Positions 8,403-16,601 of a DNA stretch of 64,000 nucleotides are shown piece by piece. The stretch comes from Lachnospiraceae bacterium (GTDB lineage Bacteria; Bacillota; Clostridia; Lachnospirales; Lachnospiraceae), in assembly GCA_017433725.1 (NCBI GenBank), contig JAFRGQ010000041.1, positions 1 through 64,000 on the forward strand, given 5' to 3'. Within the stretch, counting starts at the first letter, position 1, and every line of letters begins with the position of its first letter. Both the position numbers and the translations under genes were made by a program. The notes below the pieces were generated by a model that saw nothing but the letters and a program-made list of their open reading frames with translations, ran no database searches and had not been told where the DNA came from.

Positions 8403-9086
8403 TTACACATTTCTGTATTTTTGACACATATCGAGAAAATACTCAAAGACCGGCTGCCCGCAATCCGTGTCATTTCTCTCCTTCTCAAAGCACATACGCT
8501 CCGGATGCCACTGAACGGAAATGACCGGCAGCTCCTTGTGATAGCACGCCTCGATGATCCTGTCTTCTCCCCACTGACACGGCACCATGCCGGCGCCAAG
8601 CCTTTTGACCGCCTGATGGTGCGCGCTGTTGGTCCGGATATCTGTCTTGCCGTAAATCTTCGCGATCCATGACCCGGCTGATGCCCTCGTCGGGTGCACC
8701 TTATCAATGCCCCAGACACTCGGAGTGTGCAGCATCTTTCCGCCGTATCCGATATCCTGAACCAGCGTTCCGCCGAAATAAATGTTAAGAATCTGATGTC
8801 CGCGGCAGATGCCGAGGACCGGCTTTCCGGCTTTCATAAACCGGTCAAGGACCATGAACTGAAGGCTGTCCAGCTCTCTGTCCATCTTCAGGCTGCCGGC
8901 GATTTCCTCCCCGTACCATTTCGGATAAACATCATATCCGCCGGGCATAATCAGACCGTCAAATTCATTGACCTCGACATCATAACTGACGGTATCGGCA
9001 TATTCTCCCAGGTACTGTACCGCATTAACATAGTTTTCAATCTTTTTTCCCGCAGAGGGGATGGCGATCCTGATCTGTCCCGTCAT
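8403..9086 (-). CDS. Class I glutamine-amidotransferase-like hydrolase (gamma-glutamyl-GABA hydrolase family)
   Basis: A 227-residue protein from the ATG at 9086. It has the nucleophile elbow GICRGHQ with Cys94 and the downstream WHPE with His194 and Glu196, giving a full catalytic triad, and the PGGYDVYPxxY pattern of the PuuD/peptidase C26 group. These enzymes hydrolyse gamma-glutamyl bonds, such as gamma-glutamyl-GABA. An upstream ATG at 9134 would add 16 residues but has no ribosome binding site and falls inside the probable -10 box; the ATG at 9086 has GGAGCGGAG just before it. The gene precedes GH32 by about 106 bases on the same strand. The substrate is unknown. Confidence 0.85.
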   Translation of the reverse strand: MTGQIRIAIPSAGKKIENYVNAVQYLGEYADTVSYDVEVNEFDGLIMPGGYDVYPKWYGEEIAGSLKMDRELDSLQFMVLDRFMKAGKPVLGICRGHQILNIYFGGTLVQDIGYGGKMLHTPSVWGIDKVHPTRASAGSWIAKIYGKTDIRTNSAHHQAVKRLGAGMVPCQWGEDRIIEACYHKELPVISVQWHPERMCFEKERNDTDCGQPVFEYFLDMCQKYRNV

Positions 9087-9132
9087 AAGCTCCGCTCCAT
9101 CCTCTGATAGTTCTGTCTGTACTGCAACTATC

Positions 9133-9138
9133 ATTATA
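9133..9138 (-). promoter_or_regulatory. Probable -10 box of the amidotransferase-like gene
   Basis: On the minus strand a consensus TATAAT lies here, about 40 bases ahead of the chosen ATG at 9086; the -35 box is poor (CTGCAA-like near 9156-9161). It supports the shorter start of this gene, because transcripts would begin near 9126. Confidence 0.45.
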
Positions 9139-9202
9139 ACACGTTTATGGTGTTCTTGCAGAAGATAGATACATTTCCTAACGCAAACCCCTCATTATGC
9201 GT

Positions 9203-9208
9203 TATAAT
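9203..9208 (+). promoter_or_regulatory. Probable -10 box of the glycosyltransferase gene
   Basis: TATAAT on the plus strand, about 60 bases before the ATG at 9270, in the AT-rich divergent region. No good -35 box is seen at 17 bases. Confidence 0.45.
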
Positions 9209-9269
9209 ACATATATGTGTAATTTTTCTAACAGATCAAACCATAATATTTTGAAAGGCTGGAAAATCT

Positions 9270-10901
9270 ATGAAAGTCTGCTTATTGAATGAATCATTTC
9301 CTCCCGTCCTCGACGGTGTCGCCAATGTACTCATAAACTACGCGAACTATCTCCAGGATGACTACAATGCTCAGATTGTGGTAGGCACCCCTCGTTATCC
9401 CGGCGCAATCTATAACCAATACAGATACCCAGTCGTCGCCTACAGCAGTTTTGACACTGCTGCCCAGGCCAACGGCTACAGGACCGGCAACCCGTTGGTC
9501 GAAAAAGAGGTATCCAAGCTTGCTGAGTTCATGCCTGACATCATCCATTCCCACTGCCCGGCAACAGCGACCATCATCGGACGTCTCCTCAGAGAGCGCA
9601 CCGGAGCTCCTATCGTTTTCACATACCACACAAAGTATGATATCGATCTTCGCAGGTATATAAAGCTCAAAGCCATGGCAGATGAAACGATCAAGGCCAT
9701 GGTCGGCAACATCGAAGCGTGTGACGAGGTCTGGGTCGTTAGCCGCGGCGCAGGTGAAAGCTTAAAGGCCCTCGGATTCCGCGGAGATTATATCGTCATG
9801 AACAACGGCGTTGACTTTGACAAAGGGCGTGTAAGCGACGAAGATGTCGCAAAGGCGATCACCGGCTATGATCTGCCGGAGGATATCCCGATGTTCCTCT
9901 TCGTCGGCAGAATCATCACCTATAAAGGTATCCCGCTCATCCTCGACGCCTTAAAGCAGCTTTCCGATTCCGGACAGGACTTCCGCATGGTCTTCATCGG
10001 CAAGGGTCCCGACATGGACGATATGCAGGCAAAAGCACGCGAATACGGCTTCATGGATGACAATGACGTTCCGGGCAAATGCATTTTCACCGGTCCGATC
10101 TATGACCGCGACGTTCTTCGCGCATGGAATACGAGAGCTGACCTGTTCATTTTCCCGTCAACATTTGATACAAACGGCCTTGTCGTCCGCGAAGCTGCCG
10201 CCTGCGGCCTCGCCAGTGTTCTCATCGAGGGCTCATGCGCCGCGGAGGACATCACAGACGGACGCAACGGTTTTACAATCGAAGAAAATGCGGACGCCAT
10301 GGCTGCCTTCCTCAAAGAAGCATGCAAGGATATTCCTCATCTCCATGAGGTCGGTGATAACGCCATGAACGAGATCTACATGTCCTGGAAAGATGCGGTC
10401 GGCATAGCGTACGACCGATATCAGGTTGTGCTTGAAAATTACAAGAAAGGGAATAAGACACAGCGCTACCATCAGGTCACCGACTACCTGATTCAGGCTG
10501 TCGCAGCGGGAATGACCCAAGGCCATAAGTCCAGACTCCTCCAGCAGGAGGTAATAAGCAGTTTTAAGGATACAGCGACCGGCATGATGGAGAACTTCCA
10601 GGAAGCCGGCGACACGATCGGTTCTGCTATTGATGAGCTGACTCGCGGCGTATCCTCCAAGATGACTCTGAATAAAGAGACTCCCGGAGCATTTTTCCGT
10701 CAGTTCATAATCGAGCCGGGTCAGGCATTACAGACGAAATTAGATGAAACGACCGCCGACATTAAGAATTCGATGAGTGAGAAACAGGCCGCCATGAAGC
10801 AGGGCATAGAAGACGCCTCCAATGCTTTCAAGAAAACCGTAAAGACTGCAACGGGCGTAGAGCTGGAGGCATTGGAATCGATGAACAGCGATAGCGAATG
10901 A
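9270..10901 (+). CDS. GT4-family glycosyltransferase with long amphipathic C-terminal tail
   Basis: A 543-residue protein. Residues 1-400 are a GT-B fold, family 4 enzyme: N-terminal MKVCLLNESFPPVLDGVAN, a nucleotide-sugar domain beginning near FLFVGRIITYKG, and the EX7E-like region FPSTFDTNGLVVREAAACG. Closest in style are bacterial diacylglycerol or carbohydrate glucosyltransferases. Residues about 410-543 are an added tail rich in Thr, Lys, Gln and Glu that should form amphipathic helices, perhaps membrane or surface binding (inference). The start is ATG with AAAGGCTGG upstream. A GH13 glucosidase follows 121 bases downstream on the same strand, so the two may belong to one alpha-glucan or glucolipid route. 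Acceptor and donor are not known. Confidence 0.82.
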   Translation: MKVCLLNESFPPVLDGVANVLINYANYLQDDYNAQIVVGTPRYPGAIYNQYRYPVVAYSSFDTAAQANGYRTGNPLVEKEVSKLAEFMPDIIHSHCPATATIIGRLLRERTGAPIVFTYHTKYDIDLRRYIKLKAMADETIKAMVGNIEACDEVWVVSRGAGESLKALGFRGDYIVMNNGVDFDKGRVSDEDVAKAITGYDLPEDIPMFLFVGRIITYKGIPLILDALKQLSDSGQDFRMVFIGKGPDMDDMQAKAREYGFMDDNDVPGKCIFTGPIYDRDVLRAWNTRADLFIFPSTFDTNGLVVREAAACGLASVLIEGSCAAEDITDGRNGFTIEENADAMAAFLKEACKDIPHLHEVGDNAMNEIYMSWKDAVGIAYDRYQVVLENYKKGNKTQRYHQVTDYLIQAVAAGMTQGHKSRLLQQEVISSFKDTATGMMENFQEAGDTIGSAIDELTRGVSSKMTLNKETPGAFFRQFIIEPGQALQTKLDETTADIKNSMSEKQAAMKQGIEDASNAFKKTVKTATGVELEALESMNSDSE

Positions 10902-10933
10902 TCTCCGCCCTGTCTGATCAATACATGTCCGAA

Positions 10934-10975
10934 ACCCGCCGCCTGCAGCGGCGGGTCAGCTTCCACTGAGATTTG
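10934..10975 (+). repeat. Hairpin repeat (family F), copy 1, between glycosyltransferase and glucosidase
   Basis: ACCCGCCGC and GCGGCGGGT form a 9-bp stem with a 5-base loop, followed by CAGCTTCCACTGAGAT. The same arrangement, a CCGCC/GGCGG hairpin then GTCA and CACTGAGAT, occurs at 33886-33926. It lies just after the glycosyltransferase stop and lacks a following T-run, so it is not a standard terminator. Confidence 0.5.
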
Positions 10976-11022
10976 CAATACCGGCTATCACACGATATGG
11001 CCGACGAAGAACGGTTGAACCT

Positions 11023-12696
11023 ATGAGAAAAGACATAGATTTTCGCCGCCTGTCCTTCTACCAGATCTGGATCCGCAGTTTCGCTGACGGGAACGGAGAC
11101 GGTATAGGTGATCTATACGGCGTTTATGATAAACTGGAATACATACACTCTCTGGGTGTGGATGCGATTTGGTTCTCACCGATCTATCCCTCACCGAATG
11201 CAGACTACGGTTATGACATTTCCAACTACAGAGACATCCATCCCGATTACGGCACCCTGGATCAGTTCAAAAAAGTTCTGGATAAGGCCCATGAACTCGG
11301 AATGTATGTCCTCATGGATCTCGTCATCAACCATACATCCGACGAGCATCCGTGGTTCCTCGAGAGCAAAAAAAGCAAGGACAATCCCTACAGCGACTAT
11401 TATATCTGGCGTGACCCGCTCACTATAAAAGGCAAGCGTCTTCCGCCCAACAACTGGTTCAGCCAGTTCGAGGGACTGGCCTGGGAGTTCTGCGAGGAGA
11501 GGGATCAGTTCTATCTTCATATATTTGCAAGAAAACAGCCGGACCTCAACATGGACAATCCGGACGTCCGCAACGAGGTCAAGGAAATCATGCGCTTCTG
11601 GCTCGACATGGGCGTGGACGGATTCCGGGAAGATGTCATAACCTTCATATCCAAGGTGAAGGACCTTCCGAACGGCATCTCATGGCTGCCTGCCATCAAC
11701 GGTCTGCCCTACTATAAGGACGGTCCGAAGCTCATGGATTACCTGCATGAATTCCGCGAAGTGGCAAAGGAATACAATGCCGTTCAGATCGGTGAAGCAC
11801 CCATGACGCCGGTCCAGACTGCCATGACCTACATCACCGGCGAGGACCGTGTCCTCGACATGATGATTCAGTTCGATACCATGATGGCGGACTGTATATT
11901 GACGGAGTATGTGTGGCACAGATTCAGTCTTCGAAAGCTCAAGCGGGCATTTTCAAAGTGGCAGAACACTCTTCAGGGCAAAGCCTGGAATGCACTGTAT
12001 CTGGAGAATCACGATCACCCCAGGGTGATAAACCGATACGGCAGTATAAGGTTCTGGAGAGAGTCCGGCACGTGTCTTGCCGCCAGCTATATCTTCCAGC
12101 AGGGCTGTCCCTTTATCTACCAGGGACAGGAGATCGGCATGACAAACATCCACCTGCCGTCAATCGATATGTATGAGGACATTGCTTCCAAAAATGCGTA
12201 TCATACATTCCATAAGCGTGAGTCCGGGGAGATGCGCCTCCGCAGAATCCATATTTCGAGCAGGGATTCTTCCCGCACGCCGGTTCAGTGGGATGATTCT
12301 GAAAATGCCGGCTTCTCGGAAGTCAAGCCATGGTTCTATGTGAACCCGAACTATAAAAAGGTAAACGCCGCTGCCGAGGAGAAAGACGCGAGCAGCATCC
12401 TGAACTTTTACCGCAAATGTCTGGCTCTGCGCAAGAGCACGGACACTCTGATCTACGGTACCTATCAGGAATACTATCCCCTCTGCTCAAAGCTTTTCGA
12501 ATATGAGCGCTCACTTGACGGGGACAGGTATCTTATCGTCTGCTCTTATTCGAAACAGGATACCAAACTCTGGATGCCGCGGTTCTGGAGAAAGGCGGAG
12601 AAGGAGCTTGTGCTCTGCAATTACAAAAAAAACGGGCCTGAGTTCTTACTCAGACCTTACGAGACAAGGGTATATCATATGTTGAATCCGCGTTAA
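11023..12696 (+). CDS. GH13 alpha-glucosidase (oligo-1,6-glucosidase/dextran-glucosidase type)
   Basis: A 557-residue cytoplasmic enzyme of the GH13 oligo-1,6-glucosidase subgroup. Conserved region I is DLVINHTS (99-106); the nucleophile is Asp204 in GVDGFREDV, the acid/base Glu258 in QIGEAP, and the stabilising Asp331 in LENHDHPR. The LVINHTS form with Val fits alpha-1,6 rather than alpha-1,4 hydrolases. It would cut glucose from isomalto-oligosaccharides or related alpha-glucosides. Length is normal. The start ATG has only a weak ribosome binding site (GAAGAACGG). It follows the glycosyltransferase and converges on niaR. Exact linkage preference is inferred from family patterns. Confidence 0.88.
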   Translation: MRKDIDFRRLSFYQIWIRSFADGNGDGIGDLYGVYDKLEYIHSLGVDAIWFSPIYPSPNADYGYDISNYRDIHPDYGTLDQFKKVLDKAHELGMYVLMDLVINHTSDEHPWFLESKKSKDNPYSDYYIWRDPLTIKGKRLPPNNWFSQFEGLAWEFCEERDQFYLHIFARKQPDLNMDNPDVRNEVKEIMRFWLDMGVDGFREDVITFISKVKDLPNGISWLPAINGLPYYKDGPKLMDYLHEFREVAKEYNAVQIGEAPMTPVQTAMTYITGEDRVLDMMIQFDTMMADCILTEYVWHRFSLRKLKRAFSKWQNTLQGKAWNALYLENHDHPRVINRYGSIRFWRESGTCLAASYIFQQGCPFIYQGQEIGMTNIHLPSIDMYEDIASKNAYHTFHKRESGEMRLRRIHISSRDSSRTPVQWDDSENAGFSEVKPWFYVNPNYKKVNAAAEEKDASSILNFYRKCLALRKSTDTLIYGTYQEYYPLCSKLFEYERSLDGDRYLIVCSYSKQDTKLWMPRFWRKAEKELVLCNYKKNGPEFLLRPYETRVYHMLNPR

Positions 12697-12710
12697 ATAT
12701 AGCAGTGAAA

Positions 12711-12802
12711 TTCTTCATCGCGAAATTGTACTCACGATGAAGATGAGTGTCGTCTTGTGCGCGTATCATAGTCTAACGTCACAAGTATTGCGCGATGAAG
12801 AA
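12711..12802. repeat. 92-bp intergenic element with 12-bp perfect terminal inverted repeats (family B), copy 1
   Basis: The ends TTCTTCATCGCG and CGCGATGAAGAA are perfect inverted repeats. Internal text (CTCACGATGAAGA, GTGCGCGTATCATAG, ACGTCACAAGTATTG) recurs in the opposite orientation at 17143-17230 and as right-end fragments near 50330-50362 and 62226-62272. No clear target-site duplication is visible. It is placed between the GH13 and niaR 3' ends. Possible miniature mobile or REP-like element. Confidence 0.7.
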
Positions 12803-12807
12803 TAAAC

Positions 12808-12903
12808 GGGCTGTCGCATCAGGCATTGTTGCCATAATATATTGCAGACATTTGAAAATAACGTCTGCAATATATTGTGGCTCACGCCTATATGCAACAG
12901 CCC
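12808..12903. repeat. Two-tier intergenic hairpin (family H), copy 1
   Basis: Outer arms GGGCTGTCGCAT and ATGCAACAGCCC enclose an inner perfect 14-bp stem (12836-12849 with 12863-12876; AATATATTGCAGAC arm). The right inner arm is followed by TGTGGCTCACGCC, a conserved asymmetric piece. It stands between convergent genes and may serve as a terminator for both, with CCCTCTTTA on the plus side. Compare 22608-22706, 38349-38527 and 50369-50460. Confidence 0.75.
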
Positions 12904-12918
12904 CTCTTTAATTCCGTC

Positions 12919-13461
12919 TCACTTTACCCAAAAATTCACCGGTTCATAATCTCTGAGCGGCGCAAGAAAGCCCCGCTCCGCCAACTTCTCCTGTATCAGA
13001 TCCAGCGTCTCCTTGGAATCCGCACTGACCGTGTGATAATGATAACCGCTCGTGACTTTCATGAGCAGGCTTGACTCACCGCTCTTTATCTCGTCGAGGT
13101 ATCTCTGCACCTCCCAGCGGGATTTCAGATGCAGATCTGCTCTGACCACATTGTAAACCTTGTGGTAGACAAATACGTCTTCTACTCTCCCGCCCAGATC
13201 CACAATGAGATTCAGCTCTTCTTCTACTTCCTCTTCTGTATGTCTCACCTTAAAAACCCTGCTCAGAGACTCTGTAGACTGAAGGTAATACCCTCTGCTG
13301 GTGGAAAAGATCTGCATTCCGTTCGCGCGAAGGAGTGCGATGTCCTGAACAATAACCTGCCGGCTGACTTTCAGGCTTTCCGACAATACTCTTCCGGCCA
13401 CCGGCGATTCACTTTTGCTGAGAATCTGTACAAGCTGCTCTCTGCGTTTCTCACCATTCAT
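12919..13461 (-). CDS. niaR: NiaR-type niacin-responsive transcription repressor (HTH_11 plus 3H domain)
   Basis: A 180-residue regulator. Residues 5-60 hold a winged helix-turn-helix (HTH_11) with VSRQVIVQDIALLR as recognition part; residues about 72-170 are the 3H domain, with His74, His100, His111 and the GYHYHTV histidines 141/143 that should bind the metal ion. In Firmicutes NiaR represses NAD synthesis and niacin uptake genes when nicotinic acid is plentiful. No nad or niaP gene lies nearby, so its targets must be elsewhere. Length is typical. GAGGCAGAG stands ahead of the ATG. Confidence 0.9.
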   Translation of the reverse strand: MNGEKRREQLVQILSKSESPVAGRVLSESLKVSRQVIVQDIALLRANGMQIFSTSRGYYLQSTESLSRVFKVRHTEEEVEEELNLIVDLGGRVEDVFVYHKVYNVVRADLHLKSRWEVQRYLDEIKSGESSLLMKVTSGYHYHTVSADSKETLDLIQEKLAERGFLAPLRDYEPVNFWVK

Positions 13462-13621
13462 TTTCTCTGCCTCATAAAACCAAAGTTACTTATTAGTTCA
13501 TCTTTAATGAATATAATAACACATTACGGACAAGAAAAAAACGAAAAGCGACAATTGTCTTGTCAGGTAATTTGACACATCCGATCTTGCGTCGGAAAGC
13601 AGTCAGTTGACGCCTTTTTCA

Positions 13622-15100
13622 TCACCCCTGCTTTGTCATCAAAACAATAGTTTCCACATTCTCGGTGAATGGGAACATATCATAAGCCACAGCCTCCCTC
13701 GCCTTATAGCCATGCTTCTTCAACCATCTGAGATCTCTCGCCAGCGTCGTAGGCTCGCAGGAGATGTAAATGATCCTGCCCGGTCTCATGTCAACCGCAG
13801 CCTGCATGAACTCCTCCGTGGAACCGCTTCTCGGCGGATCCATAAAGATGACCTCGCACATCTCTTTCTCCTCTGCCATACCCCTGAGGAAAACGCCGGC
13901 GTCATTTTCATAAAATGATATATTGCGAATATCGTTGGCACGAGCGTTCCTGACCGCATCTCTGACCGCGTCACCGTTCAACTCGATTCCGATCACTTCT
14001 TTCGCTTTTGCAGCGGCTGTGATACCGATTGTTCCTATACCGCAGTACGCGTCAATTACCCTCTCACGGCCTGTCAGGTTCGCGAACTTCACAGCCTGGC
14101 GATAAAGCTTCTCCGTCTGTATCGAGTTCACCTGATAGAATGACTTCGGTGAGATTCGGAAAGTGTTTCCGCACAGCTTATCCTCAATGTATCCTTTACC
14201 GTAGATGACGATTTCGCGGTCGCCGAGGACCATGGAGGTATGCTCGTCATTTACACTGATCACGATCGTCGTGATCTCCGGATGCTTCTCAAGAAGTTTC
14301 TCGACAAAAGCATTTTTATTCGGCAGGATCGCTGACGCCAGCACAAGCACGACCATGACCTGCCCCGTCACATGTCCTGTGCGGACCATAACATGGCGGA
14401 GAAGTCCGTATTCGCTATCCTCATCATAAATCTTGATTTTGAAATCACGGGTCATCTTCAGGATATCCTGAATAATCGCGTCCGCTCTCTTGTCTTCCAA
14501 TAGACATTCCTTTACGGGAACGACCTTGTGTGTGCCTGCCTCATAGATTCCGCTGACATTTCTCTCGCGGCGTCCATCCTTCACATGTGCAAAGGCAGCG
14601 TTCACCTTGTTCCTGTAGTGGTACGGATCATCCATACCTACGATGCCGCTCAGTTTGACATAAGGTCTCAGAAGTTCGGAGACATATTTCTCCTTGTATT
14701 CCAAAGTCCACTTGTAATCAAGACCGATGAAACTGCAGCCGCCGCAGCGCTTGCGAACGGGACATTTCGGAAAACTCGACTCAGGATCCACCTTCGGAAT
14801 CTCCGGAAGTCCCCGGACACCCTTTATGCCTGTGCGGGAGGCAGGTGCTTTTTTACGGAAGTCTCCACGGTATTTTCCCTGGTGATTGTCCGAACTGCGG
14901 TCCCTCCGTCCGTTCTTTCGATCTTTCTCGCGGGAATCAGCAGGAGCACTCTGTTTTCTGCTTGCCTTCTCACTGCGCTGTCTGACTGTCTCCTTCTCCT
15001 CTTTCGTCTCATCCCCCTGTATGGGCTGTCCTTCTTCGAGCCACTTCTCATATGCGCGCTTAATGTCAAAGCTCATGTCATCTTCTTTTCTTCTGGACAT
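13622..15100 (-). CDS. 23S rRNA (uracil-C5)-methyltransferase, RlmD/RumA family
   Basis: A 492-residue protein. The first 100 residues are basic and low in complexity, likely disordered. Then comes the Fe-S cysteine cluster of the RumA family, C113 PVRKR C119 GG C122, and a SAM methyltransferase domain with DAYCGIGTIGI near residue 350, DPPRSG, and the catalytic Cys in YISCEPTTLARD. It methylates C5 of a uridine in 23S rRNA using SAM. The common N-terminal TRAM domain appears to be replaced by the basic tail. Start ATG with AGAGG 6 bases before it. Family members with this signature are usually annotated rlmD; which uridine is modified cannot be read from the sequence. Confidence 0.88.
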   Translation of the reverse strand: MSRRKEDDMSFDIKRAYEKWLEEGQPIQGDETKEEKETVRQRSEKASRKQSAPADSREKDRKNGRRDRSSDNHQGKYRGDFRKKAPASRTGIKGVRGLPEIPKVDPESSFPKCPVRKRCGGCSFIGLDYKWTLEYKEKYVSELLRPYVKLSGIVGMDDPYHYRNKVNAAFAHVKDGRRERNVSGIYEAGTHKVVPVKECLLEDKRADAIIQDILKMTRDFKIKIYDEDSEYGLLRHVMVRTGHVTGQVMVVLVLASAILPNKNAFVEKLLEKHPEITTIVISVNDEHTSMVLGDREIVIYGKGYIEDKLCGNTFRISPKSFYQVNSIQTEKLYRQAVKFANLTGRERVIDAYCGIGTIGITAAAKAKEVIGIELNGDAVRDAVRNARANDIRNISFYENDAGVFLRGMAEEKEMCEVIFMDPPRSGSTEEFMQAAVDMRPGRIIYISCEPTTLARDLRWLKKHGYKAREAVAYDMFPFTENVETIVLMTKQG

Positions 15101-15490
15101 TTTTACCTCTGTTCAAATTCTTCCTGTGTTGTTTTTCTCATCTAAGACCTGCTCGCGAGACCTGAATCTCATCCATATCCTTATATCTGCACAGTCAGAA
15201 ATATTAGCTGATTCCGGGCAGAAATGCAACCGGATTTTTACCTTTCGCTCCATGCTCTATTCCTGTTTACGACGATTGAGCGGCAAGAATATTCTGCTCC
15301 GTTCCGAGACACCTCAAAGTCAGGAATGCCCCGCGATAACTCGCGGGGCATTCCCTTTGCTGAAAGATGACTATGCAGATATATGAAAAGGCATTTCTGC
15401 CTATACGTCAAATCTCCGTGCACTACTTTTTATATGATATTATAATACTGTAATTATACCATCAATGCCTGACAAATCCATACCAAAATT

Positions 15491-15629
15491 AGTCAAAACT
15501 TGCAGCTTAGCATTAAAAATACTGTCTAAACACAGTTTTTTTATGCTCTGAGCCGGTCTTGTTTAAGCAAAAAATGCAAGGTAGACAAAACTTGCGGTCT
15601 TTTTGAATTGGCCAGTCAAAAACTCTTGC
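15491..15629 (+). promoter_or_regulatory. Three direct near-repeats upstream of the AraC-type gene (operator candidates)
   Basis: AGTCAAAACTTGC (15491-15503), AGACAAAACTTGC (15583-15595) and AGTCAAAAACTCTTGC (15614-15629). The spacing between the second and third is 31 bases, about three helical turns, and the third overlaps the -35 box at 15626. Direct repeats of this sort are usual for AraC-family binding sites, so self-control is plausible. Confidence 0.5.
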
Positions 15630-15655
15630 ATTCTCTGCCTGAATACGCTTATATT
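15626..15655 (+). promoter_or_regulatory. Sigma-A-type promoter of the AraC-type gene
   Basis: TTGCAT (15626-15631), an 18-base spacer, and TATATT (15650-15655), about 80 bases before the chosen start codon. Confidence 0.55.
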
Positions 15656-15736
15656 AAATTTACAGACATATGCGAAGTACTCTCATAAGCTGCCTTTCGA
15701 CTGTTCAAGTCTCGTTCCATGTATCGGGAGGGCTAC

Positions 15737-16549
15737 ATGTATTCATTACACTATAAAGAAAAAAACGACTTCGAAATCTTCAGGATGAACTCCAAGCACA
15801 TCCCGCCGCACCTTCATAAAAACATAGAATTCGCCTACTGTCTCGAAGGCACTCTGGCCGTGGGTGTCGGTACGACGCTTTACGGTCTTGAAAAAGGAGA
15901 TCTGGCCGTAATATTTCCCGAACAGATCCATCACTATCAATCCTTCGGTGAACAAGGCAGCACGCTTTATATGCTGGCAACGCCTTCCCTGAGCGGTTCA
16001 TTCATGCAGACGATCACAACACTCGTACCGGTCGATCCGATCATACGCGCTAAAGATGTTCATCCTGACATCTATTATGCACTCGAGACTCTCGATGTGG
16101 ACAAGGACAGTCCGCACGACGATATCCTCCATCAGGCTTATGTCATGATCATACTCGCACGGATATTGCCTTACCTCAAGCTCAAAGAAAAAAGTACCGG
16201 TACCGGCGAAAACCTTGTCTACCGGACTGTATCCTACATTGCCGAGCATTACACAGAGGAAGACCTGACGCTTACAAAAGTTGCGCATGATTTGTTTGTG
16301 AGTCCGTTTGCACTTTCCAGAATTTTTTCGGGAACATTCCACATGAATTTCAACAAGTATCTGAACATCACCAGACTCGAATATGTCCGATACCTGCTTG
16401 AATACACAGACCAGTCGATCACAGAGGCTTATGAAAATGCCGGCTTCGGCAGCCAGCGCACCTTTAACCGGGCTTTCCGGGAGCATTTCCACATGACCCC
16501 GAAAGAATACAGAGAGTTGAACCAAAAAGAATGGGGCAGCCGCATTTAA
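15737..16549 (+). CDS. AraC-family transcriptional regulator with N-terminal cupin domain
   Basis: A 270-residue protein from the ATG at 15737. Residues about 15-100 form a cupin-like sensing domain (HIPPHLHKNIEFAYCLEGTL, then GDLAVIFPEQIHHYQ) with the His-rich pattern of sugar-sensing AraC members. The last 100 residues hold two helix-turn-helix units, ending in the family signature with AYENAGFGSQRTFNRAFREH and FHMTPKEYR. ATG at 15737 is preferred over the one at 15719 because GGGAGGGC precedes it. It stands alone, between RlmD (divergent) and the RpiB-like gene (convergent), so its target is not given by context. Three upstream repeats may be its own sites. Confidence 0.88.
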   Translation: MYSLHYKEKNDFEIFRMNSKHIPPHLHKNIEFAYCLEGTLAVGVGTTLYGLEKGDLAVIFPEQIHHYQSFGEQGSTLYMLATPSLSGSFMQTITTLVPVDPIIRAKDVHPDIYYALETLDVDKDSPHDDILHQAYVMIILARILPYLKLKEKSTGTGENLVYRTVSYIAEHYTEEDLTLTKVAHDLFVSPFALSRIFSGTFHMNFNKYLNITRLEYVRYLLEYTDQSITEAYENAGFGSQRTFNRAFREHFHMTPKEYRELNQKEWGSRI

Positions 16550-16572
16550 ACTGCGATGCCCCGTTTCATTTT
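16533..16572 (+). terminator. Terminator overlapping the end of the AraC-type gene
   Basis: GGGGCA(GC)CGCA and TGCG(A)TGCCCC form a 10-bp stem; the TAA stop of the gene lies in the loop. A T-rich tail (GTTTCATTTTG) follows. Confidence 0.6.
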
Positions 16573-16601
16573 GCCTTTTTTCATAGTTTGCGCCGAACTT
16601 T

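Larger units (their letters stand above)
15101..15736. other. Divergent intergenic region with GC-rich hairpin, direct repeats and a promoter
   Basis: No gene is evident in this 636-base gap. It contains a 14-bp stem with 4-base loop at 15319-15350 (GGAATGCCCCGCGA arm) without a T-run, then an AT-rich half with three near-repeats of AGTCAAAACTTGC at 15491, 15583 and 15614, and the promoter of the AraC-type gene at 15626-15655. The hairpin is unexplained. Confidence 0.6.

Noticed and set aside
8403-9134. Longer start (9134) of the amidotransferase-like gene
   Set aside because: It has no ribosome binding site and lies within the probable -10 box; the ATG at 9086 has GGAGCGGAG before it.
12711-12802. 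Insertion sequence
   Set aside because: Inverted terminal repeats exist, but there is no open frame for a transposase in the element or anywhere in the window.
12808-12903. The repeated hairpins considered as a CRISPR array
   Set aside because: Copies are 10-28 kb apart, not regularly spaced, and no cas gene is present.
15238-15423. Small protein gene in the RlmD-AraC gap
   Set aside because: The open frame spans the GC-rich hairpin, has no ribosome binding site and resembles nothing.
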